NCBI GenBank assembly: GCA_003164655.1
Contig: PLTW01000137.1
Coordinates: 1-15,099 of the forward strand
Length of the DNA: 15,099 nt
Origin: Actinomycetota bacterium
GTDB taxonomy: Bacteria > Actinomycetota > Thermoleophilia > UBA2241
Reading direction: 5' to 3'
In this document: positions 7,468 to 14,996 of the stretch, piece by piece
Numbering within the stretch: the first letter of the stretch is position 1
Layout: each line of letters opens with the position of its first letter
Program-made: the position numbers and the translations under genes
Notes under the pieces: generated by a model
Told to the model about the DNA's origin: nothing
The model's database searches: none
Seen by the model: the letters and a program-made list of their open reading frames with translations, nothing else

Positions 7468-8685
7468 ATGGGCAAGCCAGACGAGCAGTTCGCCCGTGCC
7501 GGCGCCGCTGCTGCGCGCGCCTGGCTGGGGCTGGCGCTGATCTGCGGCGCGCTGACCGCCTTGGCGGTGTCCGAATGGTCGGCGGGCGGTCTGCTGGGCG
7601 ACCACGCCCGGTTTGCGGTCCTCTATGTCGTGTCGGTCGCCGGCTTCGCTGTGCTGGCGACGGCGGCGGCCAGCGTGTCGCTGCGCGCCGCGCTGGTGGC
7701 CGCCGTCGCCATGCGGTTGATCTTCCTGCCGTTCGCCCCGAGCCTGAGCGACGATGTCTACCGCTACGTCTGGGACGGGCGGGTCCAGCTCGCCGGCCTG
7801 AACCCGTACCGGTACGCACCGGCCGACCATCGTCTCGACGTCGTGGCCTACGCAGACCGCGGCCGCATCAACCACCCGGAGCTGCGCACGGTCTACCCTC
7901 CGCTCGCCGAGCTCGGCTTTGCCGCCATCGCCGACCTTCACGGCGGCGTGGTCGCCTTGAAGGTCCTGTTCGGCCTTGCCGACGCGCTCACGGCGTGGGC
8001 GGTCTGGTGGCTGGCAGACACAAAGCGGCGCAGGACCGCGCTCGTGCTCTACCTGCTCTGTCCGGCCGTTATCCTGCAGACGTGGGAGGCTGCCCACCTA
8101 GAGGTCACGGCGGTTCTGCTGGTCGTGCTCGCCGCCGGTCTGCTGCGCCGCGGACGCGACGGCTGGGCGGGTGTCGCCCTGGGCCTTGCCGGGGCGCTCA
8201 AGCTCACGCCCCTGGCGCTGGTGATCCCGGCGCTGGTCGGCGGGCGGGCCCGGCCCGCTCGCTTTCTCGCCGGTCTGGTCCCGGCGCTCGTGGCGCCGTA
8301 TCTGCCGTATCTGCTGCACGGAGGCGCGTTCGGCTCACTGCTCGAGAGCGGCACCACGTGGCTCGGCGGCTCGCTCGTCTATGCGGCCGTGCGCGTCGTG
8401 CTGCCCGCCGGCGCGGCTCGGGACATGTGCGCCGCGCTGTTTGTCGGCGGCGCTATCTGGATCGCTCGGAGCCTGCGCGGACGCCCGGCGACGGGTCGCG
8501 CTTTCGCCTGGACCGCCACGCTGCTCGTGGTCTGCCTGCCCATCGTGCATGCCTGGTACTGGCTCACGCCGTTGGCCCTCGGGCTTGCGTCCGGCACGGC
8601 GCTGCCGGTCGCTCTGGGCCTGCTGGCGCCGCTGCCCGAGGCGCTCGCGCCGGCCCTGCCCGCCGGCGTGCGGCCCTGGCGCTGA
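7468..8685 (+). CDS. GT-C type polyprenyl-phosphate-dependent glycosyltransferase (GT87/DUF2029-like)
   Basis: A 405-residue polytopic membrane protein with about ten helices. The family signature is the first large outside loop with SDDVYRYVWDGR (94-105) and NPYRYAP (112-118), where the paired Asp at 95-96 is the likely catalytic acid site. This is followed by NHPELRTVYPPLAEL, as in mannosyl- and arabinosyl-type GT-C enzymes. Such enzymes take a sugar from polyprenyl phosphate and transfer it outside the membrane. The later loop HAWYWLTPLALGL is also typical. The acceptor is unknown. The ATG at 7468 has a purine-rich GAGGCAAGGGGG stretch in front. The next gene starts 118 bases after the stop on the same strand, so the two could be one transcript. 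The repeat upstream lies in its leader or promoter. Confidence 0.87.
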   Translation: MGKPDEQFARAGAAAARAWLGLALICGALTALAVSEWSAGGLLGDHARFAVLYVVSVAGFAVLATAAASVSLRAALVAAVAMRLIFLPFAPSLSDDVYRYVWDGRVQLAGLNPYRYAPADHRLDVVAYADRGRINHPELRTVYPPLAELGFAAIADLHGGVVALKVLFGLADALTAWAVWWLADTKRRRTALVLYLLCPAVILQTWEAAHLEVTAVLLVVLAAGLLRRGRDGWAGVALGLAGALKLTPLALVIPALVGGRARPARFLAGLVPALVAPYLPYLLHGGAFGSLLESGTTWLGGSLVYAAVRVVLPAGAARDMCAALFVGGAIWIARSLRGRPATGRAFAWTATLLVVCLPIVHAWYWLTPLALGLASGTALPVALGLLAPLPEALAPALPAGVRPWR

Positions 8686-8803
8686 CCAGGCCGCAGGCTG
8701 CGGTGGTGCGGCTCCGGTCGCGAGGCGACCGACCGCGCCCGGCCGACGTTGCGCTTCCCGTGGCGGCGGCCGTGACCGATACTGGTGACATGAGGTACCC
8801 CGT

Positions 8804-10669
8804 ATGAGCCGTTCCGACCATCGCGGCCGGACCGCGACCCTCGCCGGCGCCGCGGTCATCGCCGTCATGGCCAAGCCGCTCGTGGCCGGCCGCGTCAAGA
8901 CCCGGCTGGCGGCGACGATCGGCGCCGACGAGGCTCTGGCCGTCTATCGCCGTCTGCTCGAGTCGACCCTGGCCCAGGCCGAGAAGCTCGTCGGCGTGGC
9001 GCTGGCGCTGGCCTTTGTGCCCAGTCCGGGCGGCGCGCGGCCGCTGCCGCCGCACGGGCCTCGCTGGGTCGAGCTGGAGCAGCGTGGCGAGACCCTCGCG
9101 GAGCGTCTCGCCGCCGTCTTTGCCGACCTGTTTGCCGCCGGCGCCGAGTCGGTCGTTGCCCTGAACAGCGACAGTCCGGCGATCCCGGGCCGGTACCTGC
9201 GGCTCGCCGTCGACCGCCTCGCGGCGGGCCGGGTCGTGCTCGGTCCCGCGCTCGACGGCGGTTACTACGCCGTGGGGGTCGACCGTCAGACTTGGTTGGC
9301 GCACCAGGGCGCGCTGCGCCACCTGATCGAAGCTGCGCCGATGGGGACCGCCGCCTTGCTCTCCTGGACCCTGGCCGAGGCCTCCAGGGCCGGCCTCGAG
9401 GCGGTCCAACTGCCATTGTGGCTCGATGTCGACGAGGCCGCCGATCTGCCCGTCCTCGCGCGCCTCACCACGGACGCCGGCCTGCGCGGTGAGGCGAGCG
9501 TCGGGTCGGGGCTGCGTGGTCAGGCGAGCGTCGGGTCGGGCCTGCGCGAGGTCTACCTGCACGTGACCAACCGCTGCGGCAGCGCCTGTCGGCACTGCTA
9601 CAACCGGGCCAACCCCTGGGAGCCCGACGAGCTCACCACCGCCGAGTGGCGGCGGGCGATCGACGACTGCGCCGTGCTGGGCGCGGTCAGCTTCGTCTTT
9701 TTGGGCGGCGATCCGCTGCTGCGCGACGATCTCTGTGAGCTGCTCGAACACGTCACCGGGTGCCACGGCCTGAAGGCCCGGCTGTTCTTCAACAGTCCCA
9801 TCACGGCGGCGCTGGCCGCCGAGCTCGCGGCCGCCGGGCACGGCCGCCTGCGACCGCTGGTCAGCATCGACGGTCCCGAAGAGATCCACGACGAGCTGCG
9901 CGCGCCGGGCAATCACGCCGCGGTGATCGACTCGATCGCCAACCTGCTGGCGGTTGGGCTCGAGCCCGTGGCCAACGCCGTGCTGCTGCGGCCGACGCTG
10001 CCCGGGCTGACTGCGCTGGCGCGCGAGCTCGAGGGCGTCGGGGTCACCCGCCTGCATCTGATCCTGCCTCATCAGCGCGGCGGACTGGCCGCCGACCTCG
10101 ACCTCGTGCCCAGCGGCGCCGAGATGCTGGCGGGGCTGCGCGAACTCGTCGCCGTCGCCGGCGAGCTCGATCTGACCGTCGACAATCTGGCTGCCTGGCG
10201 CCGGCGACTCGCCCAGCCCCAGGACTTCTGCACCGCCGGCTGCCGGGATCTGGCGATCGACCCCTATGGCAAGGTCTACGCCTGCACGATCACGGCCGGC
10301 GATCCGGCGTTCGTGGCCGGCGACCTGCGCCGTGACCGGCTCGACGACATCTGGCGATCGTCCCCCGGGTTGCGCCTGCTGCGCGCCGCGCGGGCGCGCG
10401 ATCGCGCCGAGTGCGCCGCCTGTCGGGTCGTCGACGCCTGCGGCGGCGAGTGCTGGATGCAGGCTCACTACGCCGCCCGCGTGCGCGATCTGCCGGGCGG
10501 CCCGGGTGCGCCCTTCCCGTACTGCGACTTCGTGCGACCAGTCTTCGCCGAGCTCATGAGCGAAAGGCAGGCGGTGGTCGCGGCCTCCAGCTCCGCCCGC
10601 CTGCCGGGCGCCGGCGGCGGCCAGGCCGCCGCCGGCGGCGCCGACTACGCCCTGTTCGACTGCATATGA
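8804..10669 (+). CDS. Fusion of a DUF2064/TIGR04282-type transferase domain and a radical SAM/SPASM enzyme
   Basis: A 621-residue two-domain protein. Residues 15-222 are a GT-A/nucleotidyltransferase-like DUF2064 domain: VIAVMAKPLVAGRVKTRL, NSDSPAIP (121-128), GPALDGGYYAVGV (147-159) and LDVDEAADL. Residues 226-248 are a repeat linker (LRGEASVGSG, LRGQASVGSG). Residues 249-470 are a radical SAM core with Cys258, Cys262 and Cys265 (CX3CX2C), GGDPL and SIDGP. Residues 476-574 are a SPASM domain whose cysteines (480, 494, 537, 540, 546, 550, 574) fit the C-x13-C, CX2CX5CX3C and final C pattern for two extra Fe-S clusters. SPASM enzymes mostly modify peptides. The end is a Gly/Ala-rich tail closing in DYALFDCI. 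TGAGGT lies 7 bases before the ATG. It is the second gene after the GT-C enzyme. Substrate and product are unknown; a sugar- or nucleotide-linked radical modification is inferred from the fusion. Confidence 0.9.
   Translation: MSRSDHRGRTATLAGAAVIAVMAKPLVAGRVKTRLAATIGADEALAVYRRLLESTLAQAEKLVGVALALAFVPSPGGARPLPPHGPRWVELEQRGETLAERLAAVFADLFAAGAESVVALNSDSPAIPGRYLRLAVDRLAAGRVVLGPALDGGYYAVGVDRQTWLAHQGALRHLIEAAPMGTAALLSWTLAEASRAGLEAVQLPLWLDVDEAADLPVLARLTTDAGLRGEASVGSGLRGQASVGSGLREVYLHVTNRCGSACRHCYNRANPWEPDELTTAEWRRAIDDCAVLGAVSFVFLGGDPLLRDDLCELLEHVTGCHGLKARLFFNSPITAALAAELAAAGHGRLRPLVSIDGPEEIHDELRAPGNHAAVIDSIANLLAVGLEPVANAVLLRPTLPGLTALARELEGVGVTRLHLILPHQRGGLAADLDLVPSGAEMLAGLRELVAVAGELDLTVDNLAAWRRRLAQPQDFCTAGCRDLAIDPYGKVYACTITAGDPAFVAGDLRRDRLDDIWRSSPGLRLLRAARARDRAECAACRVVDACGGECWMQAHYAARVRDLPGGPGAPFPYCDFVRPVFAELMSERQAVVAASSSARLPGAGGGQAAAGGADYALFDCI
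9481..9550. repeat. In-frame 30-bp tandem repeat at the domain junction (2.3 copies)
   Basis: Units at 9481-9510 and 9511-9540 differ at four bases, and a partial third unit runs to 9550, where the radical SAM domain begins. It codes for LRGEASVGSG, LRGQASVGSG and LRE, which is the linker between the two enzyme domains. Confidence 0.9.
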
Positions 10670-10680
10670 GGCTTCTAAAG

Positions 10681-10719
10681 GCGCGAGCGTGACTCGCGCA
10701 CAAGGCGGAACCGGCCTTG
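10681..10719. terminator. Two stacked hairpins between convergent genes
   Basis: Hairpin one has arms GCGCGAG (10681-10687) and CTCGCGC (10693-10699) with a 5-base loop, 11 bases after the stop of the fusion gene. Hairpin two has arms CAAGGC (10701-10706) and GCCTTG (10714-10719). There is no T-tract. A third pairing, CCGCGC (10735-10740) with GCGCGG (10748-10753), lies nearer the MFS stop. Termination of both genes here is likely but not proven. Confidence 0.45.
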
Positions 10720-10768
10720 CCTCGACGGAGCCTTCCGCGCAGCGGCCGCGCGGGATGGCGCGCCACTT

Positions 10769-11983
10769 TTAGCGCCCGGCTTCGGCCCTCAGGCTCCAGA
10801 CGGTCTCGGGCGGCGCGGCCAGCGGCCGCGACAGCCTGAGCGCCAGCACGGCCACCACCAGCGGCAGCGCGGCGATCGCATAGAGCACCGAGCTCGGCCC
10901 CGCGGCGTCGCCCAGCAGGCCCAGCGCGGCCGCGACGAGGCCGCCGACGCCGCCGCAGAGGCCGATCGTCAGGCCCGTGGCGAGGCCCATGCGGGCCGGC
11001 AGGTACTCCTGCGCCAGCACGAGCGCGACGCTCACGTTGGCGTTCATCGAGAGGCCGATCAGAGCCACCACGGGGATCATGGCGCCGTAGCTCAGGCTCG
11101 GCAGCAGGGCGATCGCCGGCACGAGCAGGAGCTGCGGCACGAGCAGCACGAGACGCCGCCCGAAGCGTTGCGCGGCCACGCCGCCCAGCAGCGTGCCGGC
11201 GGCCGCGGCGCCCAGCAGGACGCTGCTCATCACATTGGCTGTCCCGGGGCTCGTGCCGCGGGCCTGGACCAGGAACAGGGGCACGTACGTGAGCAGGCCG
11301 GTGGTGACCCCACAGGCGACGCAGAACAGTGCGGCAAGACAGGCGAACGGGCGCCACTCCGAGCCGAGTGGCTCCGCCTGGCGGGGCAGCCCGTGTGCGC
11401 TCGCCGGCCGGGCATGGAAGCGCCGCAACGCCACACCGACGACCGCCGCCGCGGCCAGGGGGACGAGGGCGATGACCGCCGTGCCGTGCAAGCCAAAGGG
11501 CACGAGCGCGGCCGCCACCACCAGAGGGCCGAGAGCGTAGCCGACACCGCCGCCCACCGAGAAGACGCTCATGTCGGCGGTGACTCGGCTGCTGGCGACG
11601 TGACGCGCCCAGCGGGCGCCTTCGGGATGAAAGGTGGCGGCCCCGGCGCTGCAGATGGCCACGGCGAGCAGCGTGAGGGGGTAACTTGACGCAAACCCGA
11701 CGGCCCCCATGCCCAGCCCGGTGACGATGAGCCCGGCGGTCAGCAACCAGTGTGCCTCGGTGCGGTCGCCCTGGGCGCCGACGAGAGGTTGGAACACGGC
11801 GCTGGCGGCGCTGGCGATGAGCGCGAACACGCCGGCGGCCGCGTAGCTGTAGTGCCTCTCCACGACCAGGAAGGGCAGCAGGGCAAACAGCGCGCCCGAG
11901 CACAGGTCGGCGCAGCCGTGCCCCAGAGAGAGCGTGAGCAGCGTCGCGCGCGAAGCGGGTCGGCGAAACGGGGCGCTGATCAC
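10769..11983 (-). CDS. MFS transporter, fosmidomycin-resistance (Fsr) type
   Basis: A 404-residue, roughly twelve-helix permease. The Fsr-type signatures are LSLGHGCADLCSGALFALLPFLV in helix 1, PLVGAQGDRTEAHWLL as the helix 2-3 loop motif, AGAATFHPEGARWAR (about residues 112-126) and FSVGGGVGYALGPLV, with FGRRLVLLVPQ as the matching loop of the second half. Fsr proteins are proton-driven efflux pumps; the natural substrate here is unknown and the name does not prove drug resistance. A GTG at 11983 is the first start in the frame, because a TAG lies three codons before it. It has no visible SD, so it may be leaderless or start a little further in. It converges on the radical SAM fusion gene and is downstream of the HtrA-like gene, separated by a strong hairpin. 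Confidence 0.88.
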   Translation of the reverse strand: MISAPFRRPASRATLLTLSLGHGCADLCSGALFALLPFLVVERHYSYAAAGVFALIASAASAVFQPLVGAQGDRTEAHWLLTAGLIVTGLGMGAVGFASSYPLTLLAVAICSAGAATFHPEGARWARHVASSRVTADMSVFSVGGGVGYALGPLVVAAALVPFGLHGTAVIALVPLAAAAVVGVALRRFHARPASAHGLPRQAEPLGSEWRPFACLAALFCVACGVTTGLLTYVPLFLVQARGTSPGTANVMSSVLLGAAAAGTLLGGVAAQRFGRRLVLLVPQLLLVPAIALLPSLSYGAMIPVVALIGLSMNANVSVALVLAQEYLPARMGLATGLTIGLCGGVGGLVAAALGLLGDAAGPSSVLYAIAALPLVVAVLALRLSRPLAAPPETVWSLRAEAGR

Positions 11984-12103
11984 GAGGCGCTAGGGCCGGG
12001 GGCCGCGGGTCATCGGGGCAGCGAGTCCGACCATCATCTGCGCCTGTTCGCTGTGCATCGCATCACCGGAGAGTCTATCGCGTCGCGGCCGTGTCACACG
12101 CGG

Positions 12104-12137
12104 CGGCGCCCCCGCCGCGACTGCGGCGGGGGCGCCG
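12104..12137 (-). terminator. Strong perfect hairpin after the HtrA-like gene
   Basis: A 15-bp uninterrupted stem (12104-12118 with 12123-12137) and a GACT/AGTC tetraloop, placed 30 bases beyond the HtrA stop and before the MFS gene on the same strand. A further 5-bp pairing, GTCAC (12093-12097) with GTGAC (12138-12142), can extend it. No U-run follows, so it may be a U-less terminator or an RNA-end stabiliser. Confidence 0.55.
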
Positions 12138-12167
12138 GTGACGAAGCCCGTCTGTGAGCTGCCGTTC

Positions 12168-13919
12168 TCAGGCGGCCGGTCCACTGGCGAGCTGGACGGT
12201 GCCCGTCTGCTGGGCGCCCGATGAGTCGGTCCAGCCGATCTGGACCTTGTCGCCGGGATGGTGGCTGCTGAGCAGTGAGCTCAGGGTCGTCGGGGAGTCG
12301 ACAGTCTGGCCGTCGACCGAGACGATCACATCGCCGGTCGTCAGGCCGGCCTGTGCCGCCGGCGAACCCGACAGCACCCCGGCGACGGTCGCGCCGGAGG
12401 CCGACGTGCCGGACTGACCGCCGAGGCTGCCGCTGCCGAAGCCGCTCTGGCTGTCGGCGGGCTGGATCTCGATGCCCAGAAACGCGGTCGCGCCGATGTG
12501 CACGGTAGACGAAGCCGTGTGATTCTGGATCTGCGTGACGATCGCCAGCGCCGTGTTCACCGGGACGGCGAAGCCCTGGGTGGTCTGTGTCGAGCTGAAC
12601 GAGTCGCCGCTCGAGGCGCCGGCGGTGTCGATACCGATCACCTGGCCGGCGGTGTTGACCAGCGGCCCGCCGGAGTCGCCCGGCTGGATGTCGGCGTTGG
12701 TCTGGAGCATGCCGCTCAGCTGCTCGGAGCTGCCGGAACTCGAGTCGCCCGCGGTGATCTGCTGATCGAGAGCCACCAGCGAGCCGCCGGCCGCACTGGG
12801 AGTGCCGCCGGCGCCGCCGGCGTTGCCCACGGCCACCACGGCCTGGCCGACCGTCGCCCTGGTGGAGTCGCCGAGCTGCGCCGCCTTGAGACCAGAGGCG
12901 CCTTGCAGCTGAATGAGGGCGACGTCGTGGCTGGGATCGTAGCCCACGACCGTCGCCGAGTAGGTCCGGCCGTTGCCCACGTCGGTGGCGCTGATGGTGG
13001 TGGCGCCGTCGACCACGTGGTTGTTGGTGAGCACGAGACCCGAGGAGTTCAGGACGATGCCGGTGGCCGCCGCCTGGGCGGACTGGTACCCGAGCGTGAC
13101 GTTGATGTCGACAAGAGCCGGATCGACCGCCGCGGCGATCGAGGTCACGTTGCTCGGGGCGCCCGCGCCGGGCGAGCCGGTGCTCGACGAGCCATCCGAG
13201 CCGGAACCGCTCGAGCCGGAGCCGCTGCCGCCGAAGATCGAGCCGCCAGAGCCATCCGAGCCGGAACCGCTCGAGCCGGAGCCGCTGCCGCCGAAGATCG
13301 AGCCGCCAGAGCCATCCGACCCGGAACCGCTCGACCCGGAATTGCTGCCGCCGAAGACCGAGCCGCCGGAGCTGCCGGAACCGCTCGAGCCGGAGCCGGC
13401 GCCGTTACCTAGGGCCGAGCCGCTCGAGCCGCTCGCGCCGGAACCGGCGGCGGGCTGTGTCTGCGACGTCGTGGCGGTGTGCGATTGGGTGAAGTCGTGA
13501 CTGAGGGCCACACCGAGAAACACGGCGCCGCCGACCAGCAAGGCGCTGGCTGCGATGCGCGCAAAACGGCGCCGGCGACGCGGGCCGACTGTTTGCGAAG
13601 GGTAGGGAGGCTGCGACCCCGCAGCCGGCGGGAGTGGCGGACTTTCTGCTTCCTGCGGCGAGGGCGGCGCGATCCAGGTCGCCTCGGCTTGGGCCGGGGG
13701 ACTCCAGCCGCCACCCGGCAGCGCGGTCCAGCCGGCCTGCGGCGGAGGCGGACCCCAGCCCACCACCTGCGGGCTCGGCGTCTCCCAGCCGGTGTCGGGC
13801 GCGCTCCAGGGCGTGTTCGGGGGACTCGCCGCGGCACGGTCGAACTCGATCTTGGCGGTTCCTGCTTCGTCGGGACCGGGGCCCCCGAAGGGCCCGCCCG
13901 GCGACGATGGATCTGACAT
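12168..13919 (-). CDS. HtrA/DegP-like membrane-anchored trypsin-type serine protease with PDZ domain
   Basis: A 583-residue protein. Residues 1-112 are a Pro/Gly/Trp-rich cytoplasmic head. RRRRR (114-118) and one helix (about 120-140) give an inside-to-outside anchor. Residues 150-256 are a Gly/Ser linker with GGSIFG-type repeats. Residues 260-470 are the protease with His301 (TNNHVVDG), Asp332 (SHDVALIQL) and Ser416 (QPGDSGGPL). Residues about 485-580 are a PDZ domain (FLGIEIQ, GSPAAQAGLTTGDVIVSVDGQ). It cuts misfolded or signalling substrates outside the membrane, as in other envelope quality-control HtrA proteins. The start at 13919 has GGAGGG just upstream; the open frame reaches 13946 without a better site. 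Only one PDZ is present, as in many actinobacterial members. A hairpin follows the stop. The 207 bases upstream should carry its promoter, but no clear box was found. Confidence 0.93.
   Translation of the reverse strand: MSDPSSPGGPFGGPGPDEAGTAKIEFDRAAASPPNTPWSAPDTGWETPSPQVVGWGPPPPQAGWTALPGGGWSPPAQAEATWIAPPSPQEAESPPLPPAAGSQPPYPSQTVGPRRRRRFARIAASALLVGGAVFLGVALSHDFTQSHTATTSQTQPAAGSGASGSSGSALGNGAGSGSSGSGSSGGSVFGGSNSGSSGSGSDGSGGSIFGGSGSGSSGSGSDGSGGSIFGGSGSGSSGSGSDGSSSTGSPGAGAPSNVTSIAAAVDPALVDINVTLGYQSAQAAATGIVLNSSGLVLTNNHVVDGATTISATDVGNGRTYSATVVGYDPSHDVALIQLQGASGLKAAQLGDSTRATVGQAVVAVGNAGGAGGTPSAAGGSLVALDQQITAGDSSSGSSEQLSGMLQTNADIQPGDSGGPLVNTAGQVIGIDTAGASSGDSFSSTQTTQGFAVPVNTALAIVTQIQNHTASSTVHIGATAFLGIEIQPADSQSGFGSGSLGGQSGTSASGATVAGVLSGSPAAQAGLTTGDVIVSVDGQTVDSPTTLSSLLSSHHPGDKVQIGWTDSSGAQQTGTVQLASGPAA
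13189..13386. repeat. In-frame 60-bp tandem repeat in the HtrA linker (about three copies)
   Basis: From 13189 to 13319 the sequence repeats with an exact 60-bp period; 13201-13259 and 13261-13319 are identical. A diverged third copy follows to about 13386. Each unit codes for 20 residues of Gly and Ser with one SIFG or SVFG box and one Asp. Confidence 0.93.
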
Positions 13920-14126
13920 CGTCCCTCCACGTTTTCGCTGCGCCACCGGAGCGCCACCCCGCCTCGCTTGATCGTCGCCAGGCCGGAGGGGCTCGGTGTC
14001 ATTTACCTGTCAGCACAGTTGTAACCGGCCGCACTGAAAAGACTCTGAGCGTTGCCTTGGAGTCTCCTGAGAGTTTCTCGCGAAGGGGCAGTGGGCTCGA
14101 TCCTGGGCAGCGCCCTGCCCCTCGGC

Positions 14127-14996
14127 TCAGAGCTGGGCAGACTTCGGCGGGGTATGCCGCACCGCCACGGTCTGCGCCAGGGATGCCAGGCCGAGTGCGC
14201 CGACGACCAGCGCCATGCCGATCGTCTCCGCAAGGCTCGGCCGCTCCGCAAGCTGGATCCAGGCCGCGGTCACGCCGACGACCGGAGTCGCCAGCGTGCC
14301 GAGCCCGGCCCGGCCCGCCGACAGCACGCGCAGCGTGTAGAGCCACAGAAACCAGGCCAGGGCGTTGGCCAGCAGAACGTTATAGGCCAGCGTCCAGACG
14401 AGCGCGGCCGACCAGACCGGCGGTCCGGAAGATGTCAGAAAGGCGATGGCGACGAGCGGCACGGATCCCAGGAGCATCTGCCAGGCGGTGAGCGAGAGCA
14501 GGTCGACGTCGTGGCGTCTCTGCAGGATCTTTGCCACGACCGCACTCGCCGCCCACAGAAAGCCGGCTCCCACCGCCAGCAGGCTGCTGGACAGGCCGTG
14601 CAGGCGCCATGGGCTCAGCACCAGGACGAGCCCCCCGAAGGCCACAGCGACCGCTGTCCATTGCAGCCTTCCCAGACGCTCGCCGAGGACGACCCAGGCC
14701 ATGAGCACGAGCCAGAACGGCATAGTGTAGACCAGCACAGAGGTCCTGGCCGCCCCGCCGCTGGCCAGAGCCCACATGGCGAGGCCCACGAACCCGGTGG
14801 TCTGCAGCAGTCCGATGAGGCCGGTCAGGACGAGCGCTCTGGGTCTCAGGGGGCGGCGCAGCGCGACCAGAAGCCCGAAAAGCACGACGGCCCCAAGAAA
14901 GGTGCGCAACGCCGCGAAGGTGAACGGCTGCGAGTAGCGCAGGCCGATCTTCATGACCACCCAGTTGTAGCCCCACACCAGGGCCAGGATGGCCAA
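14127..14996 (-). CDS. EamA (drug/metabolite transporter superfamily) permease, second copy
   Basis: A 289-residue, ten-helix inner-membrane protein with two EamA halves. It starts with ILALVWGYNWVVMKIGLRYSQPFTFAALR, the typical first helix and the conserved R of this family, followed by SVLVYTMPFWLVLMAWVVLGERLG. The second half has FLWAASAVVAKI and LATPVVGVTAAWIQLAERPS, with E-R-P before the last helix. It resembles the RhaT/YdcZ-like solute exporters; the substrate is unknown. It is only distantly similar to the other EamA protein in the window, so it is not a recent duplicate. The first helix leaves little room upstream. The frame is open to a TAG at 15096-15098 but has no ATG or GTG, so a TTG at 14996 is the best start and is uncertain. 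It lies upstream of the HtrA-like gene on the same strand, with 207 bases between. Confidence 0.85.
   Translation of the reverse strand: MAILALVWGYNWVVMKIGLRYSQPFTFAALRTFLGAVVLFGLLVALRRPLRPRALVLTGLIGLLQTTGFVGLAMWALASGGAARTSVLVYTMPFWLVLMAWVVLGERLGRLQWTAVAVAFGGLVLVLSPWRLHGLSSSLLAVGAGFLWAASAVVAKILQRRHDVDLLSLTAWQMLLGSVPLVAIAFLTSSGPPVWSAALVWTLAYNVLLANALAWFLWLYTLRVLSAGRAGLGTLATPVVGVTAAWIQLAERPSLAETIGMALVVGALGLASLAQTVAVRHTPPKSAQL

Noticed and set aside
7137..8807. A 556-residue plus-strand open frame
   Set aside because: It is an Arg-rich frame that overlaps the GT-C gene in another phase, with no membrane helices or motifs.
8564..10468. A 634-residue open frame on the minus strand
   Set aside because: It is antisense to the fusion gene, has low-complexity Gly/Gln/Arg composition and no recognisable domain, as expected of GC-rich shadow frames.
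8804..10669. Arsenosugar (ArsM/ArsS) pathway assignment
   Set aside because: The radical SAM half is a SPASM type, and no arsenic methyltransferase or ars gene is in the window, so only the transferase domain points that way.
8804..10669. Mycofactocin-type cluster
   Set aside because: No short precursor peptide, no MftB-like recognition protein and no dehydrogenases are near; the resemblance is limited to radical SAM/SPASM plus glycosyltransferases.
10665..10691. Eight-codon ORF overlapping the fusion stop (ATGA)
   Set aside because: Too short, with no SD of its own and no family resemblance; likely chance.
11990..12058. 22-codon upstream ORF before the MFS gene
   Set aside because: It has an ATG but no SD and no family features; its stop overlaps only the leader. 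Not enough to support a gene.
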